From Bifidobacterium simiarum (GTDB lineage Bacteria > Actinomycetota > Actinomycetes > Actinomycetales > Bifidobacteriaceae), in contig NZ_PEBK01000006.1 of the NCBI RefSeq assembly GCF_002802905.1, positions 124,001 to 188,000 on the forward strand: a DNA stretch of 64,000 bases, given 5' to 3'. Below are positions 8,584 through 17,474 of this stretch, one piece after another. A program made the position numbers and the translations under genes. Each line of letters opens with the position of its first letter. The first letter of the stretch is position 1. Below the pieces are notes generated by a model. The model saw nothing but the letters and a program-made list of their open reading frames with translations, did not search any database and was not told the origin of the DNA.

Positions 8584-11481
8584 ATGGCACTGTCTGCGAC
8601 CAGTCTGAAACCAGCGATCGCAGACAGGCGTCTGCTGGTCGTTGACGGCCATTCACTGGCATTCAGGGCCTATTTCGCCCTGCCGGTGGAGAATTTCACC
8701 ACGTCGGACGGCGTGGCCACGAACGCGGTGTGGGGCTTCGCCTCCATGCTGTCGAGGGTGATTCTGGATGAGCACCCCACGCATATCGCCGTGGCGTTCG
8801 ACGTGAAAGGCGGCACGTTCCGCAATCAGCTGCTGCCGCAGTACAAGGGCACCCGTGACGCCGCCCCCGAGGATCTGCTCGCGCAGCTGCCGCTCATTCA
8901 GGACATGCTGAAGGCTCTAGGCGTGACGTATATCGAGAAGCCGGGTTTCGAAGGTGATGACGTCATCGCCACCCTCGCCACGATGGGCGAGGACGCCGGA
9001 TTCGACACTCTGGTGCTTTCCGGGGACCGTGACGCCTTCCAGCTGATCGACGACAAGATCACGGTGCTGTATCCCGGCCATCATTTCAAGGATCTCAAGC
9101 ACATGACTCCGGAGGCGGTGGAGGCCAAGTACAAGGTGCCGCCGCAGCGATACCCGGATCTGGCGGCGTTGCGCGGCGAGACCGCGGACAACATCCCCGG
9201 CGTGCCCGGCGTGGGCGACGGATTCGCCGCAAAGTGGATCAACCAGTTCGGTTCCCTCGACGCCATCATCGAACATGCGGACGAGATCGGGGGCAAGAAG
9301 GGCGAGGCCCTGCGCGAGAATCTCGATCAGGTCAGGCTCAACCGCAAGGTCAACGCGCTGGTGCGCGATCTCGACCTAGATACCGAAGTGCATGATCTGG
9401 TATTCGCGGGACCGGATCTGTCCGCGGTGGACAAGCTGTTCGCCCAACTGGAGTTCGGTCCGCGGACCAAGCAGCGTCTGCTCAAGGCGTTCCCGGGAGG
9501 GGAGCATACGACGGACGAACCCGTCGAGGATGCCGAGGAATGCACCATCGAGAATCCGACGATCGACGCTATCGCGTCGCGTGCGGATCTGGACGGCTGG
9601 ATCTCCGAGCATCTCATCTCGACGGTGGCCGAGCGCACGATGTCGATCGGGCATCCGATGCCGATCGGGCATGCGAAGCCGGCCGAACAGGCGGCGGATG
9701 CCGACGTCTCGGCGCTGGACGATCCCTTGCAAAGCGTGCAGGGTTTCTGGACCCTCCACGCCGAAGGCACCCTGCGCCACGGGGAAAGCAAGCCGACCTC
9801 GCTGACGATCCTCGCACCGGACCACCATGCGGCGGTGCTCGCCCCGTCATTGGCGCGGGAATGCCATGAGTCGATCTCCGGATTGCTGGCGACCCGCGGA
9901 GGCTTCTGTGCGGTGCACGGCTACAAGGAGCAGATCCATCTGCTGCGCGCCCTGGGCATCACCCCTGTCCACCCGTGGTTCGACACCCAGCTTGCCGGAT
10001 ATCTGGTCGAATCCGACTATCATCCCGATTCCCTGGACGCCGCGGTCGCCCATTTCCTCGACGTGCAGGTGCAGGCCGAGGACGGACAGTCCTCCGCACA
10101 GGGGGAGCTGCTGCTGGACGACACCGAGTCGCAGCGGGACGCCGGCGATCTGGACCCGAACCTGACGGCCCGTCGTGCGGCATGCGTGGCCGCGCTGACC
10201 CGCAGACTGGTACCGATGATGGTCCAGCGGCACCAGTACGAGCTGATGCACACCATCGAACTGCCGGTTTCCGAGATCCTGGCGGGCATGGAGCTGCGCG
10301 GCGCCGCCGTGGACAGGGCCCGTCTGATCGACATGCGCGACCGGTTCGCCGCCGAGGCCCGCGAGGCGCAGGAGCAGGCGTGGGATGCGGCCAACAAGCG
10401 CATCAACCTGCAGAGCCCCAAGCAGCTGCAGGCCGTGCTGTTCGACGACATGAAGCTGCGCGGCACCCGCAAGACCAAGAGCGGCGGATACACCACCGAC
10501 GCCTCGGCCCTGCAGGACATGGCGATCCGCAACGTCAACAACGAGCGGGCGAGCATGTTCCTCGTCTCGCTGCTGAGGTTCCGCGAGACCAACAAGCTCA
10601 AGCAGATCGTGCAGAGCCTGCTCGACGAGGTGAACGAGCACGACGGCCGGATCCACACCACGTTCGAGCAGACTGTGGCCGCCACCGGCCGACTGAGCTC
10701 CGTGGCACCGAACCTGCAGAACATCCCCAACCGGAACGTGGCCGGCAGGGAGATCCGCGGCGCGTTCGTGCCCGGGGACGGCTACGTGTCGCTGATGAGC
10801 TGCGACTACTCGCAGGTGGAGCTGCGCATCATGGCGCACTGTTCCGGCGACGAGGCGCTGATCGAGGCGTTCAGGTCGGGCGCCGACTTCCACCGCTACG
10901 TGGCGTCGCTGGTCTACGGCATTCCGATGGACGAGATCACCGGCGACCAGCGCTCCCACGTGAAGGCGATGAGCTACGGTCTGGCCTACGGGCTGAGCAC
11001 CTACGGACTGGCCCAGCAGCTGAAGATCTCGCCGGCCGAGGCCGACGTGCTCAAGGACAAGTACTTCGCCACGTTCGGCAAGGTGCACGAGTATCTGGAG
11101 ACCCTGGTCTCCCAGGCGCGCGAGAAGGGCTACACCGAGACGATGTTCGGCCGTCGCCGGTATTTCCCCGGACTGCGGTCCACGAACCGTCGCGTCCGTG
11201 ACGCGGCCGAGCGTGGCGCGCTCAACGCGCCGATCCAGGGTACCGCCGCGGACATCATGAAGCTGGCGATGATCAAGGCCGACCGGGCGTTGCGCGACGC
11301 CGGGGTGAGGAGCCGGATCATCCTGCAGATCCACGACGAACTGGTGCTGGAGATCGCCGGGGGAGAGGCCGACCGGGTCTCCGAACTGGTGAGCCGGGCC
11401 ATGGAGGACGCCGTGCGGCTCGACGTGCCGCTGGACGTCTCCACCGGCATCGGCGACGACTGGCAGCTGGCCGCGCACTGA
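8584..11481 (+). CDS. polA: DNA polymerase I
   Basis: Repair and Okazaki-fragment polymerase, 965 residues. The N-terminal 5' nuclease domain is clear (VDGHSLAFRA, GFEGDDVIAT, LSGDRDAFQL, DNIPGVPGVG). The middle exonuclease-like domain has a degraded active site, common in actinobacteria. The polymerase domain carries SCDYSQVELR (motif A), the O-helix region RSHVKAMSYGLAYG, and IHDELVLE (motif C). Two PMPIGHAKP-like repeats near residue 360 form a linker. The gene starts 5 nt after the pdtaR stop. Confidence 0.97.
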   Translation: MALSATSLKPAIADRRLLVVDGHSLAFRAYFALPVENFTTSDGVATNAVWGFASMLSRVILDEHPTHIAVAFDVKGGTFRNQLLPQYKGTRDAAPEDLLAQLPLIQDMLKALGVTYIEKPGFEGDDVIATLATMGEDAGFDTLVLSGDRDAFQLIDDKITVLYPGHHFKDLKHMTPEAVEAKYKVPPQRYPDLAALRGETADNIPGVPGVGDGFAAKWINQFGSLDAIIEHADEIGGKKGEALRENLDQVRLNRKVNALVRDLDLDTEVHDLVFAGPDLSAVDKLFAQLEFGPRTKQRLLKAFPGGEHTTDEPVEDAEECTIENPTIDAIASRADLDGWISEHLISTVAERTMSIGHPMPIGHAKPAEQAADADVSALDDPLQSVQGFWTLHAEGTLRHGESKPTSLTILAPDHHAAVLAPSLARECHESISGLLATRGGFCAVHGYKEQIHLLRALGITPVHPWFDTQLAGYLVESDYHPDSLDAAVAHFLDVQVQAEDGQSSAQGELLLDDTESQRDAGDLDPNLTARRAACVAALTRRLVPMMVQRHQYELMHTIELPVSEILAGMELRGAAVDRARLIDMRDRFAAEAREAQEQAWDAANKRINLQSPKQLQAVLFDDMKLRGTRKTKSGGYTTDASALQDMAIRNVNNERASMFLVSLLRFRETNKLKQIVQSLLDEVNEHDGRIHTTFEQTVAATGRLSSVAPNLQNIPNRNVAGREIRGAFVPGDGYVSLMSCDYSQVELRIMAHCSGDEALIEAFRSGADFHRYVASLVYGIPMDEITGDQRSHVKAMSYGLAYGLSTYGLAQQLKISPAEADVLKDKYFATFGKVHEYLETLVSQAREKGYTETMFGRRRYFPGLRSTNRRVRDAAERGALNAPIQGTAADIMKLAMIKADRALRDAGVRSRIILQIHDELVLEIAGGEADRVSELVSRAMEDAVRLDVPLDVSTGIGDDWQLAAH

Positions 11482-11556
11482 CCGGCGGTACGGCGAGGAT
11501 CATCGGCACGGCGGAGCGAACGAAGGTCTCGATGAAGGTCGCGATAAGGAGGACGT

Positions 11557-12477
11557 ATGGGTGACCCCACGGTGAGGCAGGTCGTTGACGTACTGGAAAC
11601 GCTGTATCCGCTGCGATACGCGGAAAGCTGGGATGAGCCGGGACTGATCGTCGGCGATCTCGCTCATCCGGTACGCCGCGTGTACTGCGCGGTCGATCCG
11701 ACGATGGCGACCGTCCGCGAGGCGATCGACTTCGGCGCCGATCTCATGATCACCCATCATCCGCTGTTCTTCCGGTCGGTGCACGCGGTCTCCGGTCTGG
11801 GCTTCCGCGGCGACATCGTCAACCGGCTGATCGGCGCCGGCTGCGCGCTGTGGGTGGGGCATACCAACGCCGATTCGGCGCATCGCGGCACGGCCCACGC
11901 CTTCGCCGACCGTCTGGGGCTCATCGACCAGACCCCGCTGGTGCCCATCGACGATCCGAAGAGCGAGCATTCCGTGGGGCTCGGCCGCATCGGCCGTCTT
12001 GCCGAACCCATGAGTCTGGCCGATCTCGCCCATCGGGTCGCCGATCTGCTGCCCGCCACGCAGATGGGGATTCAGGTGGCCGGGGACCCGGACGCCACGG
12101 TCCGTACGGTGGCCACCCTGCCCGGGTCGGGCGACTCCCTGTTCGACGAGGTGAGGGCGAGCGGCGCCGACGTGTACATCACCAGCGATCTGCGTCATCA
12201 TCCGGCCACCGACGCCCGTCAGCAGGCAGTATACGAGGCCGATCTGCGTGCCCGCGGACTCATGCCCGGTCCGGGTCTGTCGGATTCGGCCATGTCGGGC
12301 CCGGCCGATGCGATCGCCCGGCCGATGCTGATCAACACGCCGCATTCGGCGATCGAACGGTCGCTGTTCCACTATCTCGTCGGCGACGTGGCTGACGCCA
12401 TCGAACGGGAGACCGGCGTCCGTCTGCGGATCGAACTGTCGCGGACGAACACCGATCCCTGGACGTTCCGGCTGTAG
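11557..12477 (+). CDS. Nif3/YqfO-like dinuclear metal protein
   Basis: The 306-residue product belongs to the NIF3 family of ring-shaped metal-binding proteins. Likely metal ligands are in MITHHPLFF, GHTNAD and near the C-terminal HSAIERSLFH segment. The function of the family is not settled; a GTP cyclohydrolase-type annotation is often transferred but poorly supported. A strong AAGGAGG precedes the ATG by 6 nt. It follows polA by 75 bp and converges with aspA. Confidence 0.85.
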   Translation: MGDPTVRQVVDVLETLYPLRYAESWDEPGLIVGDLAHPVRRVYCAVDPTMATVREAIDFGADLMITHHPLFFRSVHAVSGLGFRGDIVNRLIGAGCALWVGHTNADSAHRGTAHAFADRLGLIDQTPLVPIDDPKSEHSVGLGRIGRLAEPMSLADLAHRVADLLPATQMGIQVAGDPDATVRTVATLPGSGDSLFDEVRASGADVYITSDLRHHPATDARQQAVYEADLRARGLMPGPGLSDSAMSGPADAIARPMLINTPHSAIERSLFHYLVGDVADAIERETGVRLRIELSRTNTDPWTFRL

Positions 12478-12522
12478 GGCCAACGCCGGCCGGCCTTGTG
12501 GGCCGGGATCTCGTCGTGGAAC

Positions 12523-14028
12523 CTACTCGTGCAGGCGGGAGAGCTTGAGCGGGTCGAGCACGTCGTCGAGGATCTCCCTGCGGATCCGACCCTCGTCCAC
12601 GGCCACGTCATGCACGCTGCGGCCTTCGGCCAGCGCCTTCTTCGCCAGCCTCACCGCCTCCTCATAGCCCACGTACCCGTTGAGCGACGTGGCCAGCGAG
12701 GCGCTGTGCTCGGCGCGCTGACGGCCGACCGCCGCATTGACCGTGATGCCGTCCACACAGTTGGCGCGCAGCGTATCCATCGCGTGGGCGAGAATCGTCA
12801 TGCCGTCGAGCAGCGCGTGCACGACCACCGGTTCGAAGGCGTTGAGCTGCAGCTGTCCGGCTTCGGCGGCGAACGCCACGGTGGTGTCCATGCCCATCAC
12901 CGTGAACACGCTCTGGTTCACGCTTTCGGGGATCACCGGGTTGATCTTGCCCGGCATGATCGAGGAGCCCGCCTGACGCGCCGGGATGTGGATCTCCACG
13001 AGCCCGGCCTGCGGTCCGCTGGTGAGCAGACGGATGTCGTTGGCGATCTTGCCCAGGTGTACGGCCATGCGCTTCATCGCACTCGACGTGTCGACGAAGT
13101 CGCCCATGTCGCTGGTGGCGGCGATGGAATCCCGAGCCGCTTCCACGCCGATGCCGGACACGTACCGCAGGTGCCTGATCACGGTTTCGCGGAACCGCGG
13201 GTCGGCGCAGATGCCGGTGCCGATGGCCGTGCCGCCGAGGTTCACCGTGGAAAGCCGGCCGATCTCGGCGTTGAGGCCGCGCACGTCGTCGCACAGCACG
13301 GAATGGAACGCGCCGAACTCCTGGCCGAACGTCATCGGCACGGCGTCCTGCAGCTGGGTGCGGCCCAGCTTGACGACGTGGGCGGTGCGGTGGGACAGCG
13401 CCATGAACGACATGGCCAGTGCCTCGCCGCTGCGGATGAGCTTGCGCAGTGCGAAGATCAGGGCGAGCCGACAGGCCGCCGGATACGTGTCGTTGGTGGA
13501 CTGGGACTTGTTGACGGTGTCGTTGGGGTGGATGAACCGGTAGTCGCCGCGCGGACGGCCGGCGATCTCCAGCGCCCGGTTGGCGATCACCTCGTTCACG
13601 TTCATGTTGGTGCTGGTGCCCGCGCCGCCCTGCAGCACGTCCACGGGGAACTGGTCGTCGAGACGGCCGTCGTACAGGTCGCGGCAGGCCGCGTCGATGA
13701 GCCGGCACTGCGTATGGGTGATGCCGCCCAGATCGGCGTTGGCGCGGGCGCATGCCTGCTTGACCAGCGCGTAGGCGCGGATCAGTTCGGGGTGGTGGCT
13801 GACCGGGATGCCGGAGATCGGGAAGTTCTCGATGGCGCGCTGCGTGTGGATGCCCCAGTAGGCCTTCGCCGGCACGGGCAGGGAGCCGATGCAGTCGTGC
13901 TCGATCCTGACGTCGTCGGCGCCGTTGGATCCGGCGTCGGCCGTGGTGCGTGCGGCGGCGGTCGCTCCGGCGTTCCGCGGATGCATGGTCTTGGTGGTGT
14001 CCACATCGGTCAGGGTCGCAGCGGTCAT
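12523..14028 (-). CDS. aspA: Aspartate ammonia-lyase
   Basis: Fumarase/aspartase superfamily, 501 residues; converts L-aspartate to fumarate plus ammonia. The three signatures are present: GAGTSTNMNVNEV, NKSQSTNDTYP, and the catalytic loop GSSIMPGKINPV. The N-terminal ~45 residues are an extra Ala/Thr-rich extension. I prefer aspartase over fumarase from the overall pattern, but substrate choice cannot be proven here. It is divergent from a LysR regulator, which may control it. The ATG follows GGGAGGCTATCA. Confidence 0.85.
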   Translation of the reverse strand: MTAATLTDVDTTKTMHPRNAGATAAARTTADAGSNGADDVRIEHDCIGSLPVPAKAYWGIHTQRAIENFPISGIPVSHHPELIRAYALVKQACARANADLGGITHTQCRLIDAACRDLYDGRLDDQFPVDVLQGGAGTSTNMNVNEVIANRALEIAGRPRGDYRFIHPNDTVNKSQSTNDTYPAACRLALIFALRKLIRSGEALAMSFMALSHRTAHVVKLGRTQLQDAVPMTFGQEFGAFHSVLCDDVRGLNAEIGRLSTVNLGGTAIGTGICADPRFRETVIRHLRYVSGIGVEAARDSIAATSDMGDFVDTSSAMKRMAVHLGKIANDIRLLTSGPQAGLVEIHIPARQAGSSIMPGKINPVIPESVNQSVFTVMGMDTTVAFAAEAGQLQLNAFEPVVVHALLDGMTILAHAMDTLRANCVDGITVNAAVGRQRAEHSASLATSLNGYVGYEEAVRLAKKALAEGRSVHDVAVDEGRIRREILDDVLDPLKLSRLHE

Positions 14029-14265
14029 TGATAGCCTCCCGGTTGTTCGATCGGAGCCCGGTGTCTCCGGGACGATGGATGTCGGTTTCCGTGGCGTGGG
14101 TTTCCGATCCCGGTTGGGGATCCGCCTTCGAAATCAACAGTTCCCGACCATACGCACCCGCGATCTATCGCACAAGAGCACCACTTCCTTGAATTAACAC
14201 AGGGAAAACCTATGGGATGTAGCGTGACCGCATACCAACGGGCACAGACCAAGCCAAGGAGGTGC
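14029..14265. promoter_or_regulatory. Divergent promoter region aspA / LysR
   Basis: 237 bp between divergent genes, so it must hold both promoters. LysR proteins usually bind in such a spacer. I see no clean T-N11-A dyad that I would assign. An AT-richer patch lies near 14180-14215. Confidence 0.5.
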
Positions 14266-15222
14266 ATGATGGCCGCCGCTTCGATGACGCTGACGCAGGT
14301 GCAGGCGTTCTACTACGCCGCCACCCTGGGATCGTTCACCGCCGCCGCCGACTACATGGGCATGACCCAGCCCACGGTGAGCGAACTGGTGCGCAAGATC
14401 GAAACCAGCTACGGGCTGCCGCTGTTCGTGAGAGGGGGGCGTCGACTGGTCCTCACCACGGCCGGGCGCACGCTGCTGCCATGGGCGAAGCGACTGCTCG
14501 ACGGCGCCCTCGTCGCACAGAACGCCCTGACCTCACTGCTCACCGGCCGGGGCGGCACGGTGTCGTTCGGCATTCTGCGCAACGCCGGATACTACGGGCT
14601 TTCCGGGCTGGCCGCGGTGTTCTGCGAAGCCCATCCGAACGTGCATCTGCGGCTCGTCGGCCAGAACTCGTTTGAAGTGGCCGACGCCGTGCGCGACGGC
14701 GAACTGGAGGCTGGACTGCTGTGTCTGCCCGTGCCGTCGGAGGGATTGGAGATCACGCCGCTGATGCGTCAGGAGATCGTATGGGCCAGCTCCAAACCCG
14801 AACGCTGCGCCCAGCCGATGCGCGTCGAGGACATTCCCGACGAGCCGCTGATCCTCTACGACGCCCACCACGGCTGGCATGATCCGTCACGCCGGCAGCT
14901 CGCCCAGCAGGCGCAGATGCACGGCATCACGCTGGAACCGATCATCGAAATCGAAACGGTAGGCGCGGCCGTCGACCTGGTGGCCCACGGACTGGGCGAC
15001 ACGATCCTGCCGAAGGCCGTGGCCATGGACAAGGACTTTCCACCCACCGTCCACACCACGTCGTTCGCGGACCCGATCTACGACACGTTCGCCCTGGTGA
15101 CCCGCAAGGACTGGGAACTGTCGCCGATGGCCTCCTACATCGCCGACCTCGCCGTCTCCATGCTGCTCTCCACCGCCACCCCCGAAGACGTGGACCTCAC
15201 CAAGACCGAAAGGCGGGATTGA
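14266..15222 (+). CDS. LysR-family transcriptional regulator
   Basis: The product has 318 residues. An N-terminal winged helix-turn-helix (about 5-65: MTLTQVQAFYYAA, GSFTAAADYMGMTQPTVSEL) is followed by a LysR effector-binding domain. The ATG at 14266 follows AAGGAGG; an upstream in-frame ATG lacks a site. It is divergent from aspA, the obvious candidate target. The effector is unknown; amino-acid or dicarboxylate ligands would fit the neighbour. Confidence 0.9.
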   Translation: MMAAASMTLTQVQAFYYAATLGSFTAAADYMGMTQPTVSELVRKIETSYGLPLFVRGGRRLVLTTAGRTLLPWAKRLLDGALVAQNALTSLLTGRGGTVSFGILRNAGYYGLSGLAAVFCEAHPNVHLRLVGQNSFEVADAVRDGELEAGLLCLPVPSEGLEITPLMRQEIVWASSKPERCAQPMRVEDIPDEPLILYDAHHGWHDPSRRQLAQQAQMHGITLEPIIEIETVGAAVDLVAHGLGDTILPKAVAMDKDFPPTVHTTSFADPIYDTFALVTRKDWELSPMASYIADLAVSMLLSTATPEDVDLTKTERRD

Positions 15223-15294
15223 CGAGGAAGTGATGATGAAGACGGAGAACCCTATAATTGGAGCACCGACGTTCAGGGAATTGGCAGGTGAGTG

Positions 15295-16329
15295 ATGAAG
15301 CCGATCAGGACCGTGGCCGAGGCGACCGCATGGCATGACGCCGCAATGGGAAGAAACGATCCCGACCTCTTCGAAGACGGTGGACGGGACGAATCGAGAA
15401 GACCCTATTTCGGCTTCTGGAATGGGGAGGACTGGGCCTCCAACTTCCACCCGGCACCGTTCGTCGTCGAATGGAAGGATGACGACGAATCGGTGAGGGA
15501 ACTGCGATTCTCATGCAGCGAGCAGTGGTTCATGTTCCGCAAGGCATGGCGCTTCCATGACCGTTCCGCAATGGACGCCGTACTCCAGCCGGAACTGAAA
15601 CCGTACCAGTACAAGAAGATCGGCCGCGGTGTGCGGAACTTCGACGAGAGCGTATGGAACGAGGAATCATCCGGCTACATGTTCGAGGCCCTGATGTTCA
15701 AGTTCACTCAAAATCCCGATCTTGCCAAACGACTACTGGAGACCGGAGACCAAGTGCTGGTCGAATGCTCGCCGTTCGACGTCATCTGGGGCGTGGGCCT
15801 CGGCAAGCAGACGAAGGACGGTCAGACCGACAGCCGGTGGAAGGATTCGCGCAACTGGCGCGGCAGAAACCTGCTCGGTTTCCTGCTCATGGACGTACGC
15901 GACGTGCTGAGGGCTGACCGGACGCCGTTCGAGTTCAAATACGGTCCCTTCATCGAACTGATCCCGCAATTCGACAGACCTTCGCACGAACTGTACAAGT
16001 GGGTTCGTCCCGAGTCTCGTGAAAAAGACGTAATCTCCATGGGATGTTACGCTTACGGGCCCGCGGTAGACCAGTGGTGGCATCTTATCTATACGACCCA
16101 CGGGTGGGAGGACTACCACACGGTATTGGAACATGCCGATGTCGATCCGAACGAGGCCCTACGTTCCGCGGACTACTCCGTATTCGATGCCGTGCAGATC
16201 CAGGCGTTGATGACATGGCTGACACAAGCCGAACGGTTCTGTGACGGGCTCATCGCCGAGGCCTTGGACAAAGGTTGGATCCTCAACCTGCTCCGACGAC
16301 TGCGCGAACTGCGAAGCTCAGCGGATTGA
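15295..16329 (+). CDS. NADAR-family protein (ADP-ribose-linked N-glycosidase fold)
   Basis: Residues about 37-210 match the NADAR/YbiA fold: YFGFWNGEDWASNF, FSCSEQWFMFRKA, KIGRGVRNFDESVW, FDVIWGVGLG and WRGRNLLGFLLMDVR. Family members cleave N-glycosidic bonds in riboflavin intermediates or remove ADP-ribose from guanine as antitoxins. The C-terminal ~130 residues are an extension I do not recognise. It starts at the ATG at 15295 after AGGTGA (a GTG one codon earlier is possible). A TATAAT lies at 15253-15258 with no good -35. It begins the accessory island. Confidence 0.85.
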   Translation: MKPIRTVAEATAWHDAAMGRNDPDLFEDGGRDESRRPYFGFWNGEDWASNFHPAPFVVEWKDDDESVRELRFSCSEQWFMFRKAWRFHDRSAMDAVLQPELKPYQYKKIGRGVRNFDESVWNEESSGYMFEALMFKFTQNPDLAKRLLETGDQVLVECSPFDVIWGVGLGKQTKDGQTDSRWKDSRNWRGRNLLGFLLMDVRDVLRADRTPFEFKYGPFIELIPQFDRPSHELYKWVRPESREKDVISMGCYAYGPAVDQWWHLIYTTHGWEDYHTVLEHADVDPNEALRSADYSVFDAVQIQALMTWLTQAERFCDGLIAEALDKGWILNLLRRLRELRSSAD

Positions 16330-16383
16330 CGATCGGTCGAGTCTGCGCTCGCAGGACTTCTCGCGAATTAATGGATTAGGACC

Positions 16384-16548
16384 TCAGCGGCCGCTATGCT
16401 GTTTGCCGGCCAGTCCTGCGGTCAGCCCCATGAGGCCTGCCGCCAGACCGAATCCGCCAGCCGTGATCAGGTGGCCGCCGATGGCGCCGCTCAGTGAGAT
16501 CGCGCCGAACAGTGCGGCGATGATTCCGAATGTCGTTGCTCGCTTCAT
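16384..16548 (-). CDS. 54-residue Gly/Ala-rich hydrophobic peptide
   Basis: The frame runs from ATG at 16548 to TGA at 16384-16386, with CGGGGAAG 5 nt before the start. The peptide opens MKRATTFGIIAALFGAIS, stays hydrophobic and glycine-rich through about residue 47, and ends GKQHSGR. It would form one or two membrane helices with a positive tip at each end. Small toxins of TA systems, leaderless bacteriocins and holin-like peptides share this look; I cannot choose. It lies downstream of the unknown gene at 16696 on the same strand. Confidence 0.6.
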   Translation of the reverse strand: MKRATTFGIIAALFGAISLSGAIGGHLITAGGFGLAAGLMGLTAGLAGKQHSGR

Positions 16549-16581
16549 GATGCTTCCCCGATGATCTAGGATGGATGGAGC

Positions 16582-16618
16582 GGATTCCGGCTAGTTGGTT
16601 TAGCCGGAATCCGTTTTT
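16582..16618 (+). terminator. Perfect 12-bp hairpin plus T-run, + strand
   Basis: GGATTCCGGCTA and its exact complement flank a 7-nt loop (16594-16600), followed by GTTTTT. It reads as a rho-independent terminator on the + strand, 250 bp after the NADAR gene. It lies just upstream of the small peptide gene on the opposite strand. Confidence 0.75.
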
Positions 16619-16695
16619 GGTTATGGCTCGATTTTACGTATCGAAAGTCACCGGCAATCACCGGAGACTCTTCCTCTCGATGCAACCCATTCCTA

Positions 16696-17343
16696 TCACC
16701 GGAAGGGTTCCTTCCCGTAGAAGGCCATTTGCTTGTCTCCCCACCATGCGAGGAATTGTTCGGCAGTCTCTCCGTTGTGGCCTCTGAAGCTCAAAGTGTC
16801 ATCGAGGGATGATATACGTCCATTGGTTTCCTCGGCCAATGCTGCGGCGACAAGCCCATAGCCCACAGAGGGGACGGCGGGACTGCAAGAATATCGAAGG
16901 TCATACCAGAAATGACGTTGCGTGTTCATCAGCCCCAGTGTTTCCTCTGATAATGGCACGTCAAATTCATTGACATCGAGAGGCTCGCATTCACCCATCC
17001 GTGATGGGGCATAACCCTCTTGTCCATCGGACTTCACAAAGTCATCAATATCGCATTGATCAATCAGAGCGCGTTCCATCAGAGTCGGGAACGAGCCTGA
17101 ACGCCATTCGCCGTTAATCGCATACGCGAAGTAAAGATCCATTTCCACATGCCACCGTGTAGATGAATCCACGCGATGCGATTCCTCGTCAGGATTGCAG
17201 AAGTAGAACGCCTTCACTTCCACGGTGCTGTCGATGCCGTACCGGTCGAGCAGCTGCTGATAGAGCTCCTGCGTGCGGCTTTGTGTTTCTTCGACCAAGG
17301 GCAGGTAATCCGTCGTCGGATACACGACAAGCGTGGTGGACAT
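16696..17343 (-). CDS. Hypothetical protein, unknown function
   Basis: 215 residues from the ATG at 17343 (MSTTLVVYPTTDYLP), which follows AGGATTGAG. The open frame extends 45 codons further upstream but reads like non-coding sequence. The protein is acidic and soluble, without signal peptide or membrane helix. It contains several Trp/Tyr and WGDKQMAFYGKEPF at the end. I do not recognise the family. Its place in an island next to a Fic gene would suit an immunity or antitoxin role, but nothing in the sequence shows that. Confidence 0.65.
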   Translation of the reverse strand: MSTTLVVYPTTDYLPLVEETQSRTQELYQQLLDRYGIDSTVEVKAFYFCNPDEESHRVDSSTRWHVEMDLYFAYAINGEWRSGSFPTLMERALIDQCDIDDFVKSDGQEGYAPSRMGECEPLDVNEFDVPLSEETLGLMNTQRHFWYDLRYSCSPAVPSVGYGLVAAALAEETNGRISSLDDTLSFRGHNGETAEQFLAWWGDKQMAFYGKEPFR

Positions 17344-17474
17344 GCACTCAATCCTAGCTATGCCTTTGGAATTACGGGACCTGCGATCAGCCAGACGCGG
17401 GCAGAAGGTGGTTGGGCTTGAAATAAGAAAGCCGGAAGATACCCCTCGATTTATGTTCCAGTCTAGAAAGCTGG

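Noticed and set aside
12496-14031. Long frames antisense to aspA and to many other core genes (for example in uvrB, glgX, xfp, pta, ackA)
   Set aside because: High GC with biased third positions opens antisense frames. These give His/Gln/Arg-rich or low-complexity products without ribosome sites, and the sense genes are certain.
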